The notes: generated by a model from the sequence alone, not told the origin. 64,000 nucleotides of DNA from Monosporascus cannonballus (GCA_004154925.1 QJNS01000044.1:248001-312000); one strand, 5' to 3'; positions 48,961-62,813 are shown, numbered from the stretch's first letter. Numbers and translations: made by a program.

Positions 48961-51900
48961 GATTATAAGAAGAAGTTATATATTTTCGTTAATATGGGAC
49001 GGTAAAACGTTATAATTTATACGCCTTCATAAATTAACTGAAAAGTGGTTATAAATCTTTTTAAATATATTTAATTTAATAACGTAAAAATTAATTATTT
49101 TAATTACTTAGTATTTGGCTTAGAATTACCTTAGGTTTTTCAACGGCCAGGTGATAGCGATATTTTTTAAAAATAACCAGATTTTATTATTAATTTCGTA
49201 TCTTTCGGTAAGACAATAACGTTTATTCCTTATTTTCTCCTGGGTGTGCTAAATTGCCGTTATCCCAACTTAAGCAAATTCTGTATTTTTTCGCAATTTC
49301 GTAGTAAAATCTTTTGCTTTTATACGTAAAATTTTCTTAGCTGCCGAATTACTCTTTACTTAGGAAATCGGATTAATGTAATACGTATAAAACAAAAAAA
49401 AAACCTTGATTTTATTAAGGTCGTATTTTGGTTATTAATCGCAAATATTACCCCCGGAAAAAATTTACTTTATTGTATTACAAATACGTTATGAAATTTT
49501 AGAAATAAATTAATATTTTTTATTAGTTTTTTGGATATTACTATCGGTATTTAGGTAATATATAACAAAAAAAGGTTATTTTATCATTATTAATTTGCAA
49601 AACTTAATCTAGAATTTCCTTATATAATTAATTCCTTTATTATTTATAATAACCTTAAAAACTTTAGAATTTTTAATATACTTTTACGAACATTTTCGCA
49701 TATATTTTTATATTTATCCTATATATTTATTTTATAATTATTATTTTTAATACCTAATTTGTTATAATTATTAAAATATATAAGTTATAGTTAATAAAGG
49801 TTAATAAGTTAATTATGCAATCCATTAATAATTTATTATAAAATTATTCGAAAACCAGCAGTAATTTTCGTAACCTTTTTTCCTTATTTTTCTATACGTT
49901 TTTATGGTTACGTATATCGTAATTCTTTTAAAACTGCCTTATTATATAATATATACCCGGGTAGAAAAAGCTTTTCGAAAATACCGCTATCGTAACCTTT
50001 TTACCTAGGTAGCTTACCATATAAGAATCGTGGGTATTTTATATTAAGGCCGTTTTAAGAGATTCTTAATTTGGGATTTAAAGCCGTTTCCGTAATTAAA
50101 AAACGCATTTAACGTTTAAAATATATTCCGTAATTAATATTAATAATTTTAAGTTTGCAAAAAAAACATATTTTGTTTTCTAATAATCATAATAATACGG
50201 TTATAATTTTTATTATATTTTAACGTTACGTCTTAAAGCTTGTAAAAGTTTTCGTAATATTAAAATATTTATGTTTTTCGAAATAACCTGTTATTGTTAA
50301 TTTTAATATTAATAACCGTTATCGTATTGTTAACGTATTTCTAATGCTTTATAAATAATAAAAATTAGTATTTGTTTTTTATTCATTAAAAATTTTATAC
50401 GGTTTTCCGGTTATCGTTTTTTTATAAGCATATTTTATTTTTTGCGCGAAAGCATATTGGCTTTAATATTTAAGCGGCCGGTATGGAATTCGAAGTGGAA
50501 ATTAAAACGGAATGATTTTTTTAATTACTTTACTTAATATTTGTTAATTTTTTAATAATTATAAAATATGTTAGATTTTTATAATTAATAATAATCTTAA
50601 ATAAGGTTATTATGTTACGTAACTTTATATTTTACGCCTTTAAATAATTTATTACCGTTAAAAATCCTTTATTATATATTTCGTAATTAATTTTAATAAG
50701 GTTTAATTTCTTAAAGTAATAAACGATGGGATGTAATATTTTTAACTTCTTAATTTAAGATAAATAATATCCGTATATTACCCTTATATAATTTACTTTT
50801 AATATTATAAGTTTTTCGGGATCCCATTACGCCAAAGTCAATTCCGTTGTAAAAACATTTTTAAAATATTTAACTATTATTTTTTTCTCTTAACGGTATA
50901 AAATTCCCTTCCGGGTTAAGGTTATTAATAATACCGATATATTCGCATAATAAGCTATAAAGTTGCGGTAAAAATTTGCGAACCCCAGAAACTTTCGAAT
51001 TCCTTTAAATGTTTTGAAAATTTCTTTTTTTTGATTACGCGCAGTTTTTCGAAATCCATACGTATCCCCTTTTTGGCATCTATAATAAATCCAAAATATT
51101 TTATTATTTTTACGGCGAATTCGCACTTAAAAATATCCAAACTTAAATCCGCTTTTTTTAAGCGGCTTAGAACCTTTTTTACTTTTTGTATATAATCCTC
51201 CTTATATCCGGAGGAAAAAATAAGGATATCGTTGATATACGCTAAATAAAAAACGTTAAGATATTTTTTTAAAACCCGGTTAAGGTATTGTTAAAAGGTT
51301 GCGGCAACCTGGTATACGCCGAATAATATTATTAGTTATTCGTATAAACCGAAACGTATTCGGAATACCGTTTTCTATTCGTTTTCTTTTAATTTTAATC
51401 TTAAAAAACGTTATTTGGACGTTTATTTTGGTAAATTATTTGGCGTAAAAAATAATTTTAAGGTTTCCGAAATAAGGGATAAAACAGAACGGTTTTTTTG
51501 GTTATTAAATTTAACATTTGATAATCGCAGTAAAAACGTAATTTTCTTTCGAGTTTCTTTATAAATAGGACCGGAATCCTTATAACGAATTACTTACGCG
51601 GATATACCCTTTATCCAAAAATTCCATTTAGGTTTTCCTTGAAGTTAAAAACTTGTCCTTAATTATACTATATAAAAGCCCTTATAATATTGGTATTTTT
51701 TTCCTTATTTCGTTTTTACGTAATAAAACCGTAAGGTCCATTTCGAAGCGTGGTAAAAATAAAACGTCGCTTAATTTTTTATGGAACAACTTCCAATACG
51801 CTTTTAATTTAAACGGAAATTTTTTATTAATTTCTATTTTTTAGGTGTTAACGCCTTGTTAATATCGGCCAATATAACTGAAAATAATTAAACTTTTTAT

Positions 51901-52400
51901 TTAGTTCTTTTAATCTTTTTTATTTTCAGAAGTTTCGCCTTAAAGGCAACAGTTAAAATTCTTTTTATTTCGTAAATTATTCGTACGTTATTTTTTAAGC
52001 CTTGTATCCTTTTTCGTAAACCTTTATACAATTTATTCTATTTACCGTTAAAAAGTATTTTTACGTTATATATACGACCTTATAACGTTTTATTAAAATT
52101 TTCTCAAAGATTAAAGGATAATTAAAGTTATTAATAATATATGCAAATATCCTCGCCTTAAAAATATCGATATTTATTTTTATATAAATTATTTCCTTAA
52201 TTTCTTTTCGCCGTTATCGGCTTTTTTTTAAACTTTTCTTAATTTGCATAATTTGATTAAAATACGCGGTAACCGTAAATGTTTTACGAATATTTCGCTT
52301 ATTACGGTAAAGTATTTATATTTTTAATTAATAAAATATTTTTTACATTCTTTTTAATTAATATATATATCGATAATAAATAAAGTACCGTTCATATTTT
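48961..52400 (-). pseudogene. pol: pol pseudogene (RT, RNase H, integrase) of the family C chromovirus
   Basis: Reverse transcriptase (about 50900-51640) starts F-F-D-K-G-Y-I-R-V-S. The catalytic box is A-Y-I-N-D-I-L-I (51221-51242), where the first aspartate of Y-x-D-D became N by a RIP-type change. It continues K-C-E-F-A-V-K and, in the neighbouring frame, F-L-G-F-A-N-F-Y-R, seen in the open stretches 50955-51140 and 50890-51126. RNase H (about 50540-50850) shows L-x-W-D-P-E-K, I-N-Y-E-I-Y-N-K-G and I-N-Y-K-N-L. Integrase lies at about 49000-50300 and is poorly readable. The protease part upstream of RT was not resolved. Confidence 0.8.
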
Positions 52401-52799
52401 GCTTTGAGATTTTTATTTCGGCCTAGGTCGCTTTTCGTTTCCGAATACGCCAATATTTAAGTATTACTTTTTTCCTTTTTTATTTTCAGATTCCGATTTT
52501 TTATTTTCGCACGTTTTTAACAAATTAATTTTTCTTTGTGGTTTTTTATTAATAAAAACGGGCAGCGGTTCGCTTTATAATTAAGATATCCATAACGTAA
52601 GTAAAGGTTTTTCGTTTTATAAGCGTTTCGTTCTTTTTAAATTAAATATTACGCGTATTATTTTGGCGCTAAAAATAAAGTTTAGGGTTTTTATTTTTGC
52701 TGTTTTATTATCGAAATATCCATTATACTTATATTATTATCTGGGTTATTTTTTATTTAATTATTACCGCCAGATTAAATTATTAAAAATTTATTCCTA

Positions 52800-53700
52800 T
52801 TTTTTATACCGCATTACTTTTTAAGGCGTCCGTTAATTTTTATTATTTTATTTACTTATACATTATAACTTTTAAAAAGGTTTATTAAGATTAAAATTTA
52901 AGTAAATTTCTTATTTAATATTTTTTAAAAAAATATAAGTTTTACTTCCTTTAGCTAAATAATTTTCTTTATATTTATTAACGTCTTTGTAAATAAAAAA
53001 TAAAATAACTAAACTTTTATATTATCGGTTTACTTTAAATTCCAAAAACGTTCGGTTATTCTTTTTACATTAAATATTATATTAGTCGTATAATACCTAA
53101 AAGCAATTAACGGGATTATAAATACTATTTAGGCCTTTTATAATATAATAAGTAATAACCGAACGTTATATATTAATTTCGTATTTTTCGTATATAACGT
53201 AAAGTTATTTGCGAATTTTTTCTTTAAAAATAATATTTATTTCGACTTTATAAGTTATAAATACGTATTATCCCGGAAATTTCTTTTTTGTTCCGTTAAA
53301 TTTCTCTGGCTAAAATAACGGCTTCTGTTTAGTTCCTATTATTAATTCGGTTACTTAAGCTGTTTTTGCGAAATGGCCTAATTACGTTTCCGATTGTTAT
53401 TAAGTCGAGAAAAAATCGGTATTTATAAGGGTTATCGCATTTTAAACTTATAACTGGGTAATAGATTTTTATTAAATAATTAAGCCGTTTCTAAACTGTG
53501 CGGCCGTTTGTATTAATTTTTATTTACCTTATGTTACGTTTTTATATGCTTACGGAATTACGTTACTTTTTTTTAGCTTTTTTCGCATTAGTAATTTATG
53601 CGTTACTTTATAACCGTTATCGAACTTATTAAGGTTTCCGTTATAACGTTAAATATTCTCTGTAATTCTGGGTCGATAAAGGGCTTTTGCTGGGCCCCGT
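52800..53700 (-). pseudogene. gag: gag pseudogene of the family C chromovirus
   Basis: On the minus strand, right of pol, a Gag-like capsid region can be read with few frame changes: P-E-K-F-N-G-T-K-K-K-F-P-G near 53285-53325, then Y-Y-I-I-K-G-L-N-S and, further on, F-L-E-F-K-V-N. The spacing to the 5' LTR leaves a short leader. I identify it as gag from its position and general character, not from a diagnostic motif. Confidence 0.6.
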
Positions 53701-53772
53701 AAAAAATATTCGAAAATCCTAATATTTTATCCCGAACGTTTCCTGCTTTGTTAAATAATAAGCTAAAAAATA

Positions 53773-53958
53773 TATAAAAGGCTTTACCTGAACGATTTAT
53801 AATCGATTGCCAATAAAAGTTTATTTTCTAGCTAAAAAAAAGGAAGGGAAAACGAAAATACAGCTATGTATGTTCGCATGTAAGGCGCTACGCTAATGCT
53901 GCTTGGTACCGGCGTTTGTCCGGTGCTCTATAATAGGGCTCCATAAAGCCTCATCACA
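53773..53958 (-). repeat. 5' LTR of the family C chromovirus
   Basis: This 186-bp LTR on the minus strand starts TGTGATGAGGC. It is very similar to 47830-48017, with differences mainly C/T or G/A. It is followed by atttc (53959-53963). Confidence 0.92.
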
Positions 53959-55551
53959 ATTTCTTAATAATTAGAATATGAAACGATGAACTAAAATATT
54001 TAAAATAGAATTTCGCTATTTAAATTAAAAGAACAACCCGAAACTTAGTTATTAAAGGCTTAGTTTTATTTATAACGTTCCGTATTTTACTTTACAAGCG
54101 CGATTTAACTGTAAATGTGCCCGAGCCGATGTTGTTTTCAAATTGCGAAAATTGATGCCGACCGAATGAAATCGATTATCGACCCATTCTTTATTTTAAA
54201 TATACAAATGTTTCCTATCCGTCTTTAACATGTTAAAGATATAGCGAATTTGTTACTTGCTTAACGTTTTTCGGAACGCGTTAGCGTTAAATAAGCGTCG
54301 AACTTTATAAAATAGTAAAAAGAAATTTAAATGCGTTTAAATCGAAAAATTGATGATTAAAACGTTTTATGCGAAAGTATAAAGATATTTCGTAAATAAT
54401 TCGAACTTGTTCGAGTTATAATAGCGAAATACGGTATTGTAAAAAAAGGATATATATAATTTCGATAATACGAACTTTTAAATACGGCTCTTTATAACAG
54501 TAAATATGATAATTATTAATGTTAAAAAACGTAAAAAGCTCAGATAAGCAGACTAAGGGAATAAGAAATAAATACCGGTTATTTAAATTGTTAATTCCTC
54601 AGATTCTGTTTTGATATTATTTATTATTCTAGCGAGAAAAGATTATGTTATATTTTGATATCGAGAAAATCTATTACTAGACCGTAAAGAATTATTTCAA
54701 GTAATAATAATTAAATAAAGAATAAACTGGGTTTAAAATAGATGCCATATTTCGATTAATATATTTAAATACGGTCTAAAAAATCGAAATGTGTTTTTAT
54801 TTCGACTGTTACGAAAGTTACCACTTGATGGAATTTACAAATTATTTTACAAATAACGACATTATTATATTTTATATACCTATTTATATATTCTATCGGT
54901 TTTAACATTTCGACGTATTTTACTCTTTTGGTTTTAAAACGGGTTTATTTTTTCTACCGAAAATTTAATACGACGTTATTATATTTATATTGCGAAAACA
55001 AACATTTTTTCGCCGACTTTTATAACATGTTTAAAATTGTTATAACGTCCGATAATATCAAATCTGGATATGCAAAATCTAGATTTGTTTTATTCGATTT
55101 TAATAACGTTTTTTCCGATTTGAAATTCTTTTAATGGTATTTATATCAACCGTTTCGCCGTTTACCTCCGCCGGTTTTATTTTTTTTTCCAGTGAGAGCT
55201 TTTAGAAATGTTCGCAAAGCAGTAAAGTAGAAACGTTATTTACAAAGAAAAATTAAAAATCATGAAGGTAGTTCGTCGATACAAAGTAATAAAACTGGTT
55301 AATTTTTAATAAGAAATAATTTGTTATTTTCGCACGAAGTAATTTTTCTTTGGAAAAAAAACCGCTTAATTACGTAAAACGAAATATATCTTAAATAACC
55401 GTCGAAAAATGAAAAATAAACATTTTTATAAATAAAGAATATTTATTATATAAGAAGAATAAGTTCTTTTAACCGAATAGAAATGCTAATAATAAAATGC
55501 AGCTAATAAATGCTAAAGGTAATTGTCGTAAAAGGGTGAAAGCGAGAAAAC
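53959..55551. other. Unassigned island between family C and family A elements
   Basis: About 1.6 kb with a milder TA excess than the transposons and no match to other parts of the window. An open stretch of 68 codons at 54928-55134 (plus) shows no recognisable domain. Before the 55552 element inserted, this DNA was continuous with 62329 onward; together they may be an older element or non-coding host sequence. Confidence 0.45.
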
Positions 55552-55947
55552 TGTTATGATCTAACGGTCTTGGCTTCCTTAGAGACGGTCGGGCCCACGA
55601 AAAAGACAAACACCGACCACCGCCAAGAAGTCACGTAACCGGCTCAAAGGTCTCAAGGTACTAAGTACGTTAAGCCCCTTAAGCCGGCAAAAAAGCTTAA
55701 AGGGCCTAACGGGCTTAAAAGTTTAAACCCTTTAAATATTCTAAGCCAAAATAAAAATATATGTATTTATTATTTTTATAATTTAAATAATTTTAATTTA
55801 TAATAATAAATTATTATTTAAAATATTTTTAATATTATGAAATATAATATATTATTATATGTATTATTATAAAGTTTCATAATATTTCTATTAATATAAA
55901 CCCGTATAAGTAAGGTTTAATAATTAATTAAACTTTTAATACTTATA
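55552..55947 (+). repeat. 5' LTR of the 55552-62323 element
   Basis: This 396-bp LTR starts TGTTATGATC and ends CTTATA (from CA). The U3 part (about 55640-55740) has the TTAAG/CTTAA palindrome cluster shared with the LTR at 2386. Confidence 0.95.
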
Positions 55948-56065
55948 AGTTATAAAGTTTTATTTAAAATACCGTTAAATTTTAAATATTATTACTGATA
56001 ATATATTTATTAGTAAATAATCCGATGAGCTTATTTGCCAAATTTTTGATTATCCGGACATTGGA

Positions 56066-57950
56066 ATAAAATCCGAAAAATAAAAAAAAGCCTTATTTGT
56101 TTCGCAAAAAAGATTTACGACGCCTAAATACCATAAACGAACGTTTTATCTAGCTTAAAAAAATAATAACGATTTTACGATGTCTCTTTAAACCGCCTAT
56201 AAAAAGCTCAAGGAAAAAAGAAGAATTCTCGAAACCGGAAAGCCCCCTTAAGCAAATTAAGTTATTTACCTAAATATTATTAAAAAAACTAAAAAGAAAA
56301 TTTAAACCTTTTAATCTAAAGATTTTCGACGGAATTGTATTTAAATAATAACTATTTTTAATTTAATATGGAATATATTTCGTGTATATCTTTATTCGAT
56401 TAATTATATTTATTATACCAATCTAATTTATAATTAAATAACCTATTAGAAATACGGTTATTTAATTCGAACCCGTTATAAGAAAATACGTTACCTTGTT
56501 AATCGAAAAAGAAAACCCGAAAATAATGTAAATTTATAATAATTACGAATAATTCGATTAAATATTAACGAAAACTTTCGGAATAATAAACGAAAAAGTA
56601 AAAGCCAAAATATAAATTTAGTTATTACGATAAACAAATTTAATATTTAATTATAATAATATGTTAATTTAATGAGCCATTAAATTAAATTAGAAATAAA
56701 AAATATTTATAATTAAGTTTTTCGACGGCTTAAAAAGGAAATATAAAAAACTTTTAAATTCGATAAGCTTAATTATTTATCGGATTATATCGTTGTAATA
56801 ATTAAGATTAAGGATCCATAATACGTATAACGTATTAAAGGTACAAAAGGAAAAAATAATAACAAACCCCAAAATATGTCCAATATTAACGTTGTTCGAC
56901 GCGGCAACATTTTTCACGATACGGAACCAGGGCTCATAGAATTAAAAGCCATTTAAAAAAAGAACAAAAACCAAACCAAATAATATAATTGTAACAAAAT
57001 AAGGCATAAGGCAGCATAATGCAAAATACCCAAAAAAAACCCCGATAAGATAACTAGAAGCTAATGGTTAAAGGATAATCCAAAAAGAATTAAGAGAACG
57101 AAAGCAAATGCATTAACATAATTCAGCCTAAGTACATATCAGGTCCTCTATAGCAAAAATCATAACAAAGGCCATTACGATAAGAAGTTCGACGAAAAAT
57201 GAAAAAAACCAGACAGCTAGCTTAATAAACATTACGAGCACAACAAAAACCATTATAAGGATAACTACGGGAATACTAAAACTGGACAAAAGAAATTTGT
57301 CCCGGAACCCCTGATTAATAAGGCAAAATATATGCCATATATTATTAACGAGGAAAATATCCTAATTACGAAAAAAAGAAACAATATATCCACGAACGGA
57401 TTATCCGCATATATTACGAAAAATTCGACTCTTTAAATCGTATCGAAAATAATAAAAACGATTAATAATATTAATACTTTTAATCCATAATACCAAAAAA
57501 TATTTAAGAATTAGCGGAAATAAAAAACTGACCCGATAAAAAATAATGCCTGTAGGAGAACCCTTTTTATTATTTCCAATATTATAATTATTAAACGAAA
57601 AAGGAATTAATCTAACGCATAATAAAAAAGTAGTGCCAGAAGTGTATTACGGATCTTCATTTTCAATTAACATTTACTACAAATTCTTATAAAAGGAAAA
57701 TCATTAAAAAAGAAATACGTTAATTTATAAAATAGTTTTAGAACCATAAGTAAGACGAGGAATAATAAGATATAATTGCAAATATAAGAAGATAATTTAT
57801 TCGATAATGAAAAAAATTATAATAACATTAAAAACAATTAATAGAATTCAAAAAAAACAGTACGCCGGCAATAACGACAAATATAGTAACTTAATGCGCT
57901 AAACAAAAAAACATAAACAAAATTTGATAAATTCGAGTAGGAATTTAAAA
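56066..57950 (+). pseudogene. gag: gag pseudogene of the 55552-62323 element
   Basis: The start is placed by alignment with 17585; here the ATG has become ATA. It is followed by K-S-E-K and, further on, a sequence like R-L-D/N-x-I-N-E. The zinc knuckle at 56984-57022 reads Y-Y-N-C-N-K-I-R-H-K-A-A-x-C, with the first cysteine changed to tyrosine and the rest intact. This is the best-preserved knuckle of the family A copies. The downstream limit toward protease is approximate. Confidence 0.75.
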
Positions 57951-58099
57951 AAAGGTTACCTATAAAAAAGTGGCAGAATAACAAAACCTAGACGAATTAA
58001 AGAGAATTTCTAAAAAAGGCTTTAAATACGACGATAAAAGCCGTTAATAACATTATTATTTTAAATATACGAATCGGAACGTACTAGAATACCGCAATA

Positions 58100-61000
58100 C
58101 TAAATTACGGAGTTTTAAGCGGGAATTATATTATATCGGATATGGTTAAAAAGTTTAGATGGCTATAAGGTTATAGGTTAAAACCTTATATAACGATAAA
58201 TATCGAAAGTTAGAAATTTGCTTGCTATAACGGAAAAGTTATACACGAAATGAATCATTTCGAAACTTTTAGTTAAAAACGATACCAAATAATTAATTTC
58301 GATATCGTTTTATTTAGAAATTACGATATAATCTTAAGATTATTATAGATACGCCAATACAAAATTTTAATTAATAAAAAGATTAGCCGAATAAGGTTTA
58401 CCTTATACCTTATTAAGAAACAAGAAAAAAGAAAATTAAGATCTTAATATTTATTTAATAATAACGACAAATACAAATATAAGGACATAACATGAACTTT
58501 ATTACCTAAAGAGACAAAATACAAAAAAAACAGGCATCAAAAAAATACGACGTATCGTTATTATTATTAAAGCGAAACTAAAGCAACAAAATGACTATTT
58601 AAAATAACAGCTTAAAAAATTAAGAAATCTAATTAATCTTTTGCCATAATATTAAAGATATAAGCAGCTTTTCAGGAAAAAGCTTAATACGAAAATATTA
58701 GAACGTAGCAAATAAAATTATGAAATATTTTTTAAGGAAAGATCTTTAACGAAGTTTTACCCTATTCACAATTTCAACGGAAACAAATTACGTATTTTTA
58801 AAAAATATTTAGAAAATCGCTTTCAAAAAAATAGATTTAACTTTCGAAATTACCAGTAAAATATCCAATATTTTTCGTACTAAAGGAAAAGGGAAGGTTA
58901 CGATATATGGTTAATTGTTAATAACTAAACGATATTTTTATTAAAGATTAAACGTTATTAGCCCTAATTACAGAAATAAAAAACCGATTTTACGGTACTA
59001 AATAGTTTATAGTATTCGATTTTAAAGATATATATATCCTGATTAGGATTAAATAAAGACATATATAGAAAATTACTTTCAAAACGAAATACGGATAATA
59101 AACCATATATTATAAGAATATTTCGACGTTTTCGTCATATGCTACCTCGACGACATTGTTATTTTTTCAAAAACCGAAAAAATATAGGTAAAACATATTT
59201 ATAAGGTTTTTTAAGCTTCATAAGACGTACGGTTATTTACTAATGTAAAAAAAAGTTAATTCCACAAATAAAAATAAAATATCTAAAACATATTATTATC
59301 TCAAAACATATTAAGATAAACCCTAAGAAAATCGCTATAATTACAAAATAACAAATATTAACAATAATCAAATAAATACAAATATTCTTCGGATTCGACA
59401 ACTACTTCAGGAAGTTTATTCGAAACTTTAGCAAGATAACGATATTTTTAATAAACCTTACGAAAGAAATTTCTAATAAACGTCAAATATAAAAAAAATA
59501 TTTCAAAATATCAAAGATGCAATTATTAACAAGTTAATATTAATTATATGTAATCCAAACCGTCTTATTAAATTAAAAACCGATACTTCTGATTACGAAT
59601 TAAACGTAGTAATTAAATAACGAAATAATTAAAACAAATTACATCCTATTACCTTTTTTCGTATAAATTAAAAAAAGCCGAACTTAATTACTGTATTCCA
59701 CATAAAAGATATATAGCCATTATTATAACATTTCGAAAATTCAGGTATTTCCTAAAGAGAAACTTATATCAAAGTAAAGGTTATACGGATTATCAAAGTT
59801 TTACCCGATTTATTACAACCAAAAAACTTATAAAATAATAATTTCATTACGTAAAAGAATTAACGAATTTCGACGTCGTTATTATTTTAAAAAAAACTTA
59901 AAGAATAGCAAAACAGATACATTAAATAAACGACCGAATCTCGAAGAAAAAGTGGTCAAAATTAACCATATAATTTTCGATACCATTGTAAAAGAATATT
60001 TACGCCTATAACAAATTACGATAATTCGGGCAATACATTTCGATATGCATCAAAAGGTTTAACAATATAATAATAACCTTTAAAAAACTAAAAAACAAAT
60101 AAAATATAAATTTTAAAATAATACCAGAAAAGTCTAATACGAAAAATATACGAACATTAGCTTTACGGACATCTAAAAATTTATAAAACTCTAAAACGGC
60201 TTTAACGCATATATTCCTTTTTTAAAATAAAAATAACAACGCAAAAAATTATACGGTAATACGATATTTACGCTAAAACGCAAATACGACAATATAAGCT
60301 GTAAAGAAAATTACAACTATTATTAATTATAAAGTAACTACAATATTTAATTATATTCGATTTTATTATTAAACGTTTTATATAAAAAAGCGTAATTACG
60401 GGAATATATTGTAATAGAATTTTCGTAATCGTGGATCGATTTATAAAATTTCTTATTTTTTACCATATTACGAAAACCTAAATGCCGAATAAATAATATA
60501 TATTTTTAAACGCATTTTTAGCTTATTCGGATTACTAATAAATATTATTTGGGATAAAGCATAAATATTTATATAAAAATTTTAATAAAGTTTTATGGCA
60601 TAGATCGGCCTAAATTACAAGTTATCTAACGTATTTAAACCTCTTTTATAATATTATATTAATTATAGATAAAATAACTAGGTCAAAAAATCACTTATTA
60701 TAAAATGAACTTATAATACCAATTATTACGAAAGTATTAAAATAATATTAGCAAACGTAAATTTTAATTTAATTTCAAAACTTTATAAACAAATATATAA
60801 TAATAATTTAATTACTATTAAAAAGGCTTTTATATTGAAGTAATTAAAATAATTATATCAAAAAATAAAAATAAAAATAGAATTCGTACGTAATCAAATA
60901 CATAAATATTATAACCAAAAAGGTTAAAAGGATTAATTTGCAAAAAAAAAAGAGAGCTAATTTTCCGTATTACCACAAATATTTAAATAAACTAACCCAG

Positions 61001-61330
61001 GAAAAAATCGATTTCGAATATATCGGTCCATACAAGATTATTAAGATAATCTCAAAAAATTAATTATTAATTAAATTTTCTATTACAAATTAAGTTTTAT
61101 TTATTTTTTACCTTTTTTATTCGAATTAATAGCGGATATAATTAAGGTACATACGGCATAAAACAATATAAAAATAGAAAACGAAAAAATATACGAAATA
61201 GAAAAGAATTTTAATATACAAAAATAAAACGGACTTATCCAGGATCTAATTAAATAAAAAAAGTACCCGGATTCCGAAAACATCTGGAAACCAGCTAAAA
61301 TTTTTATTAACGCCTAATACCTATTAAAGA
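58100..61330 (+). pseudogene. pol: pol pseudogene (protease to chromodomain) of the 55552-62323 element
   Basis: Protease ends with N-Y-D-I-I-L-R near 58320-58340 (family I-L-G). Reverse transcriptase begins L-R-Y-M-V-N at about 58900, and its catalytic box is intact as C-Y-L-D-D-I-V-I-F-S (Y-L-D-D at 59143-59154). RNase H shows D-T-S-D-Y-E-L-N-V near 59583-59610. Integrase covers about 60190-60950, with D-R-F near 60435. The chromodomain at about 61215-61310 reads N-G-L-I-Q-D-L-I-K-x-K-K-Y-P-D-S-E-N-I-W. Stop codons are nearly all TAA or TAG. The minus-strand open stretch at 61101-61283 is antisense to this. Confidence 0.83.
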
Positions 61331-61927
61331 ACTTTTACTAGAAATAACGAACGCGTTCCAGTTAATAGCCGATTAATCAGTAACCGGAATATGGGGCCAA
61401 TCGGCCGCGATTTACGCTAACGTAATAATTATAACAGCAAGCTCCAACCGTTATTATTCCTTTTTTAAACGTTCAAATTCTTCTATAACCTTTATACCCC
61501 TAATACTTCGACAAAATATCTTAATACCACAATAACGGAATAACCGCCTTTATTTTTATAAACGGTCCAATTTATTAATACCCGTTCGCAGCGTTTCGCG
61601 AACTTACGTTTCTTTACGTTCTAAACGATCTTTTTTATCTAGGAATTTTTGATATTTAATTTTTAAAGGGACGAAACTATCATAAAAACTGCCATAATAA
61701 ATATAACGCATATATTTCAAAAACCCCAAATAACTTCCCACTTTGCATTTTTCTTTTTATAATGAAAATAGGAAAATATTTTAAAACCAAAACGTTAATA
61801 CGCTTACGGGAAAAAGATTTTTCAATACGATCTGATATATTTAATATAAAGGAAAAGATTACGTATTAAAATTAACAAATAAACGGAATAATTTTTAAGA
61901 ATAAAAATCTGAAAAGGGAAAAAAGCG

Positions 61928-62323
61928 TATTATAACCTAACGGTTTTGGCTTCCTTAAGGACGGTCGGGCTTAGGAAAAAAACAAATACCGACTACCGCC
62001 AAGAAATCACGTAACCGGCTTAAACGTCTTAAGATGCCAAACACTTTAAACCTCTTAAGCCGGCAGAAGAGCTTAAAAGGCTTAACGGGCTTAATGGTTT
62101 AAACCGCTTAAACATCTTAAACCAAAATAAGGATATATACGTTCATTATTTTTCTAATTTAGATAACTTTAATTTATAATAATAATTCGTTACCTAAAAT
62201 AGCCTTAGCATTACGAAACGTAATGCGTTATTATATCCATTATTACAAAATCCTACAATACTTCTGCTAACATAAACCCGTACGACTAAGGTTTAATAGT
62301 TGGTTAAACCCCTAGCTGTGACA
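61928..62323 (+). repeat. 3' LTR of the 55552-62323 element
   Basis: This 396-bp LTR starts TATTATAACC (from TG) and ends GCTGTGACA. It is less mutated than the 5' LTR. It is followed by aaaac (62324-62328), the target duplication. Confidence 0.95.
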
Positions 62324-62328
62324 AAAAC

Positions 62329-62593
62329 GGAAATGTTGAGTTTGTGACAAACTCGAATATAATACGCGTATTTGTAAAAAAGCTGTAAATACGTTTAGTA
62401 AAAAGAATTCGATTAATTTTAATTCACTTGGTGTATTATAGTAAATTAATTTAAATTTGTTATTACGAGACGCCAAAATTGTTCCGCAAATTTATCTATC
62501 CTGCAAGTTCATTTGGTACGTTATAATAAAATTATTGAAAAGTTTATAAGTTTTCAAATATTTTTATATTTAATATTTATATTTGTAATACAC
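62329..62593. other. Short unassigned spacer
   Basis: This is the continuation of the 53959-55551 DNA beyond the inserted element. No gene or repeat was recognised. It ends at the TG start of the next LTR-like sequence. Confidence 0.4.
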
Positions 62594-62800
62594 TGTGAGA
62601 ATACAGCCCTTATAAGGATGAGGCTGGTAGCCGACCAGCTATCGATCAGCCACCGACTCACTTATTAATATAAATCCACTATCTAACAGCTAGTGGGAAA
62701 CGCCAGATGGAAGTAACCTAATATATTCATTTTTTAGAATCTGCTTTAGGACTAATCGTAAATCATTTTTAACTTATAATTATTTATTATTTTATAGTTT
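62594..62800 (+). repeat. Probable 5' LTR and leader of the element at the right edge
   Basis: The start is inferred from TG and the sharp composition change at 62594. The 3' limit is not determinable without the second copy. The preceding pentamer tacac (62589-62593) would be the target duplication to look for. Confidence 0.4.
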
Positions 62801-62813
62801 TTTTATTTTTGTT

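Larger units (their letters stand above)
47830..53958 (-). mobile_element. Family C Ty3/gypsy chromovirus, complete
   Basis: This minus-strand LTR retrotransposon of 6129 bp has LTRs of 188 bp (47830-48017, the 3' LTR) and 186 bp (53773-53958, the 5' LTR). The flanks atttt (47825-47829) and atttc (53959-53963) differ by one C/T, consistent with a mutated target duplication. The order from right to left is gag, reverse transcriptase, RNase H, integrase, chromodomain. A purine-rich tract (complement of 48018-48045) lies next to the 3' LTR. It belongs to a family distinct from A and B. Confidence 0.92.
55552..62323 (+). mobile_element. Family A chromovirus, complete, not interrupted
   Basis: This plus-strand gypsy element of 6772 bp has two 396-bp LTRs and a perfect target duplication, aaaac at 55547-55551 and 62324-62328. 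It is the reference full-length copy of the window: gag, protease, reverse transcriptase with an intact Y-L-D-D, RNase H, integrase and chromodomain follow in order. A purine-rich tract (about 61912-61927) precedes the 3' LTR. RIP has made it non-functional. Confidence 0.95.

Noticed and set aside
51653..51844. 63-codon open stretch on the plus strand
   Set aside because: It is antisense to the family C pol gene, close to the start of reverse transcriptase.
54928..55134. 68-codon open stretch on the plus strand
   Set aside because: No recognisable domain or signal; length is within chance expectation, so it is only mentioned in the island description.
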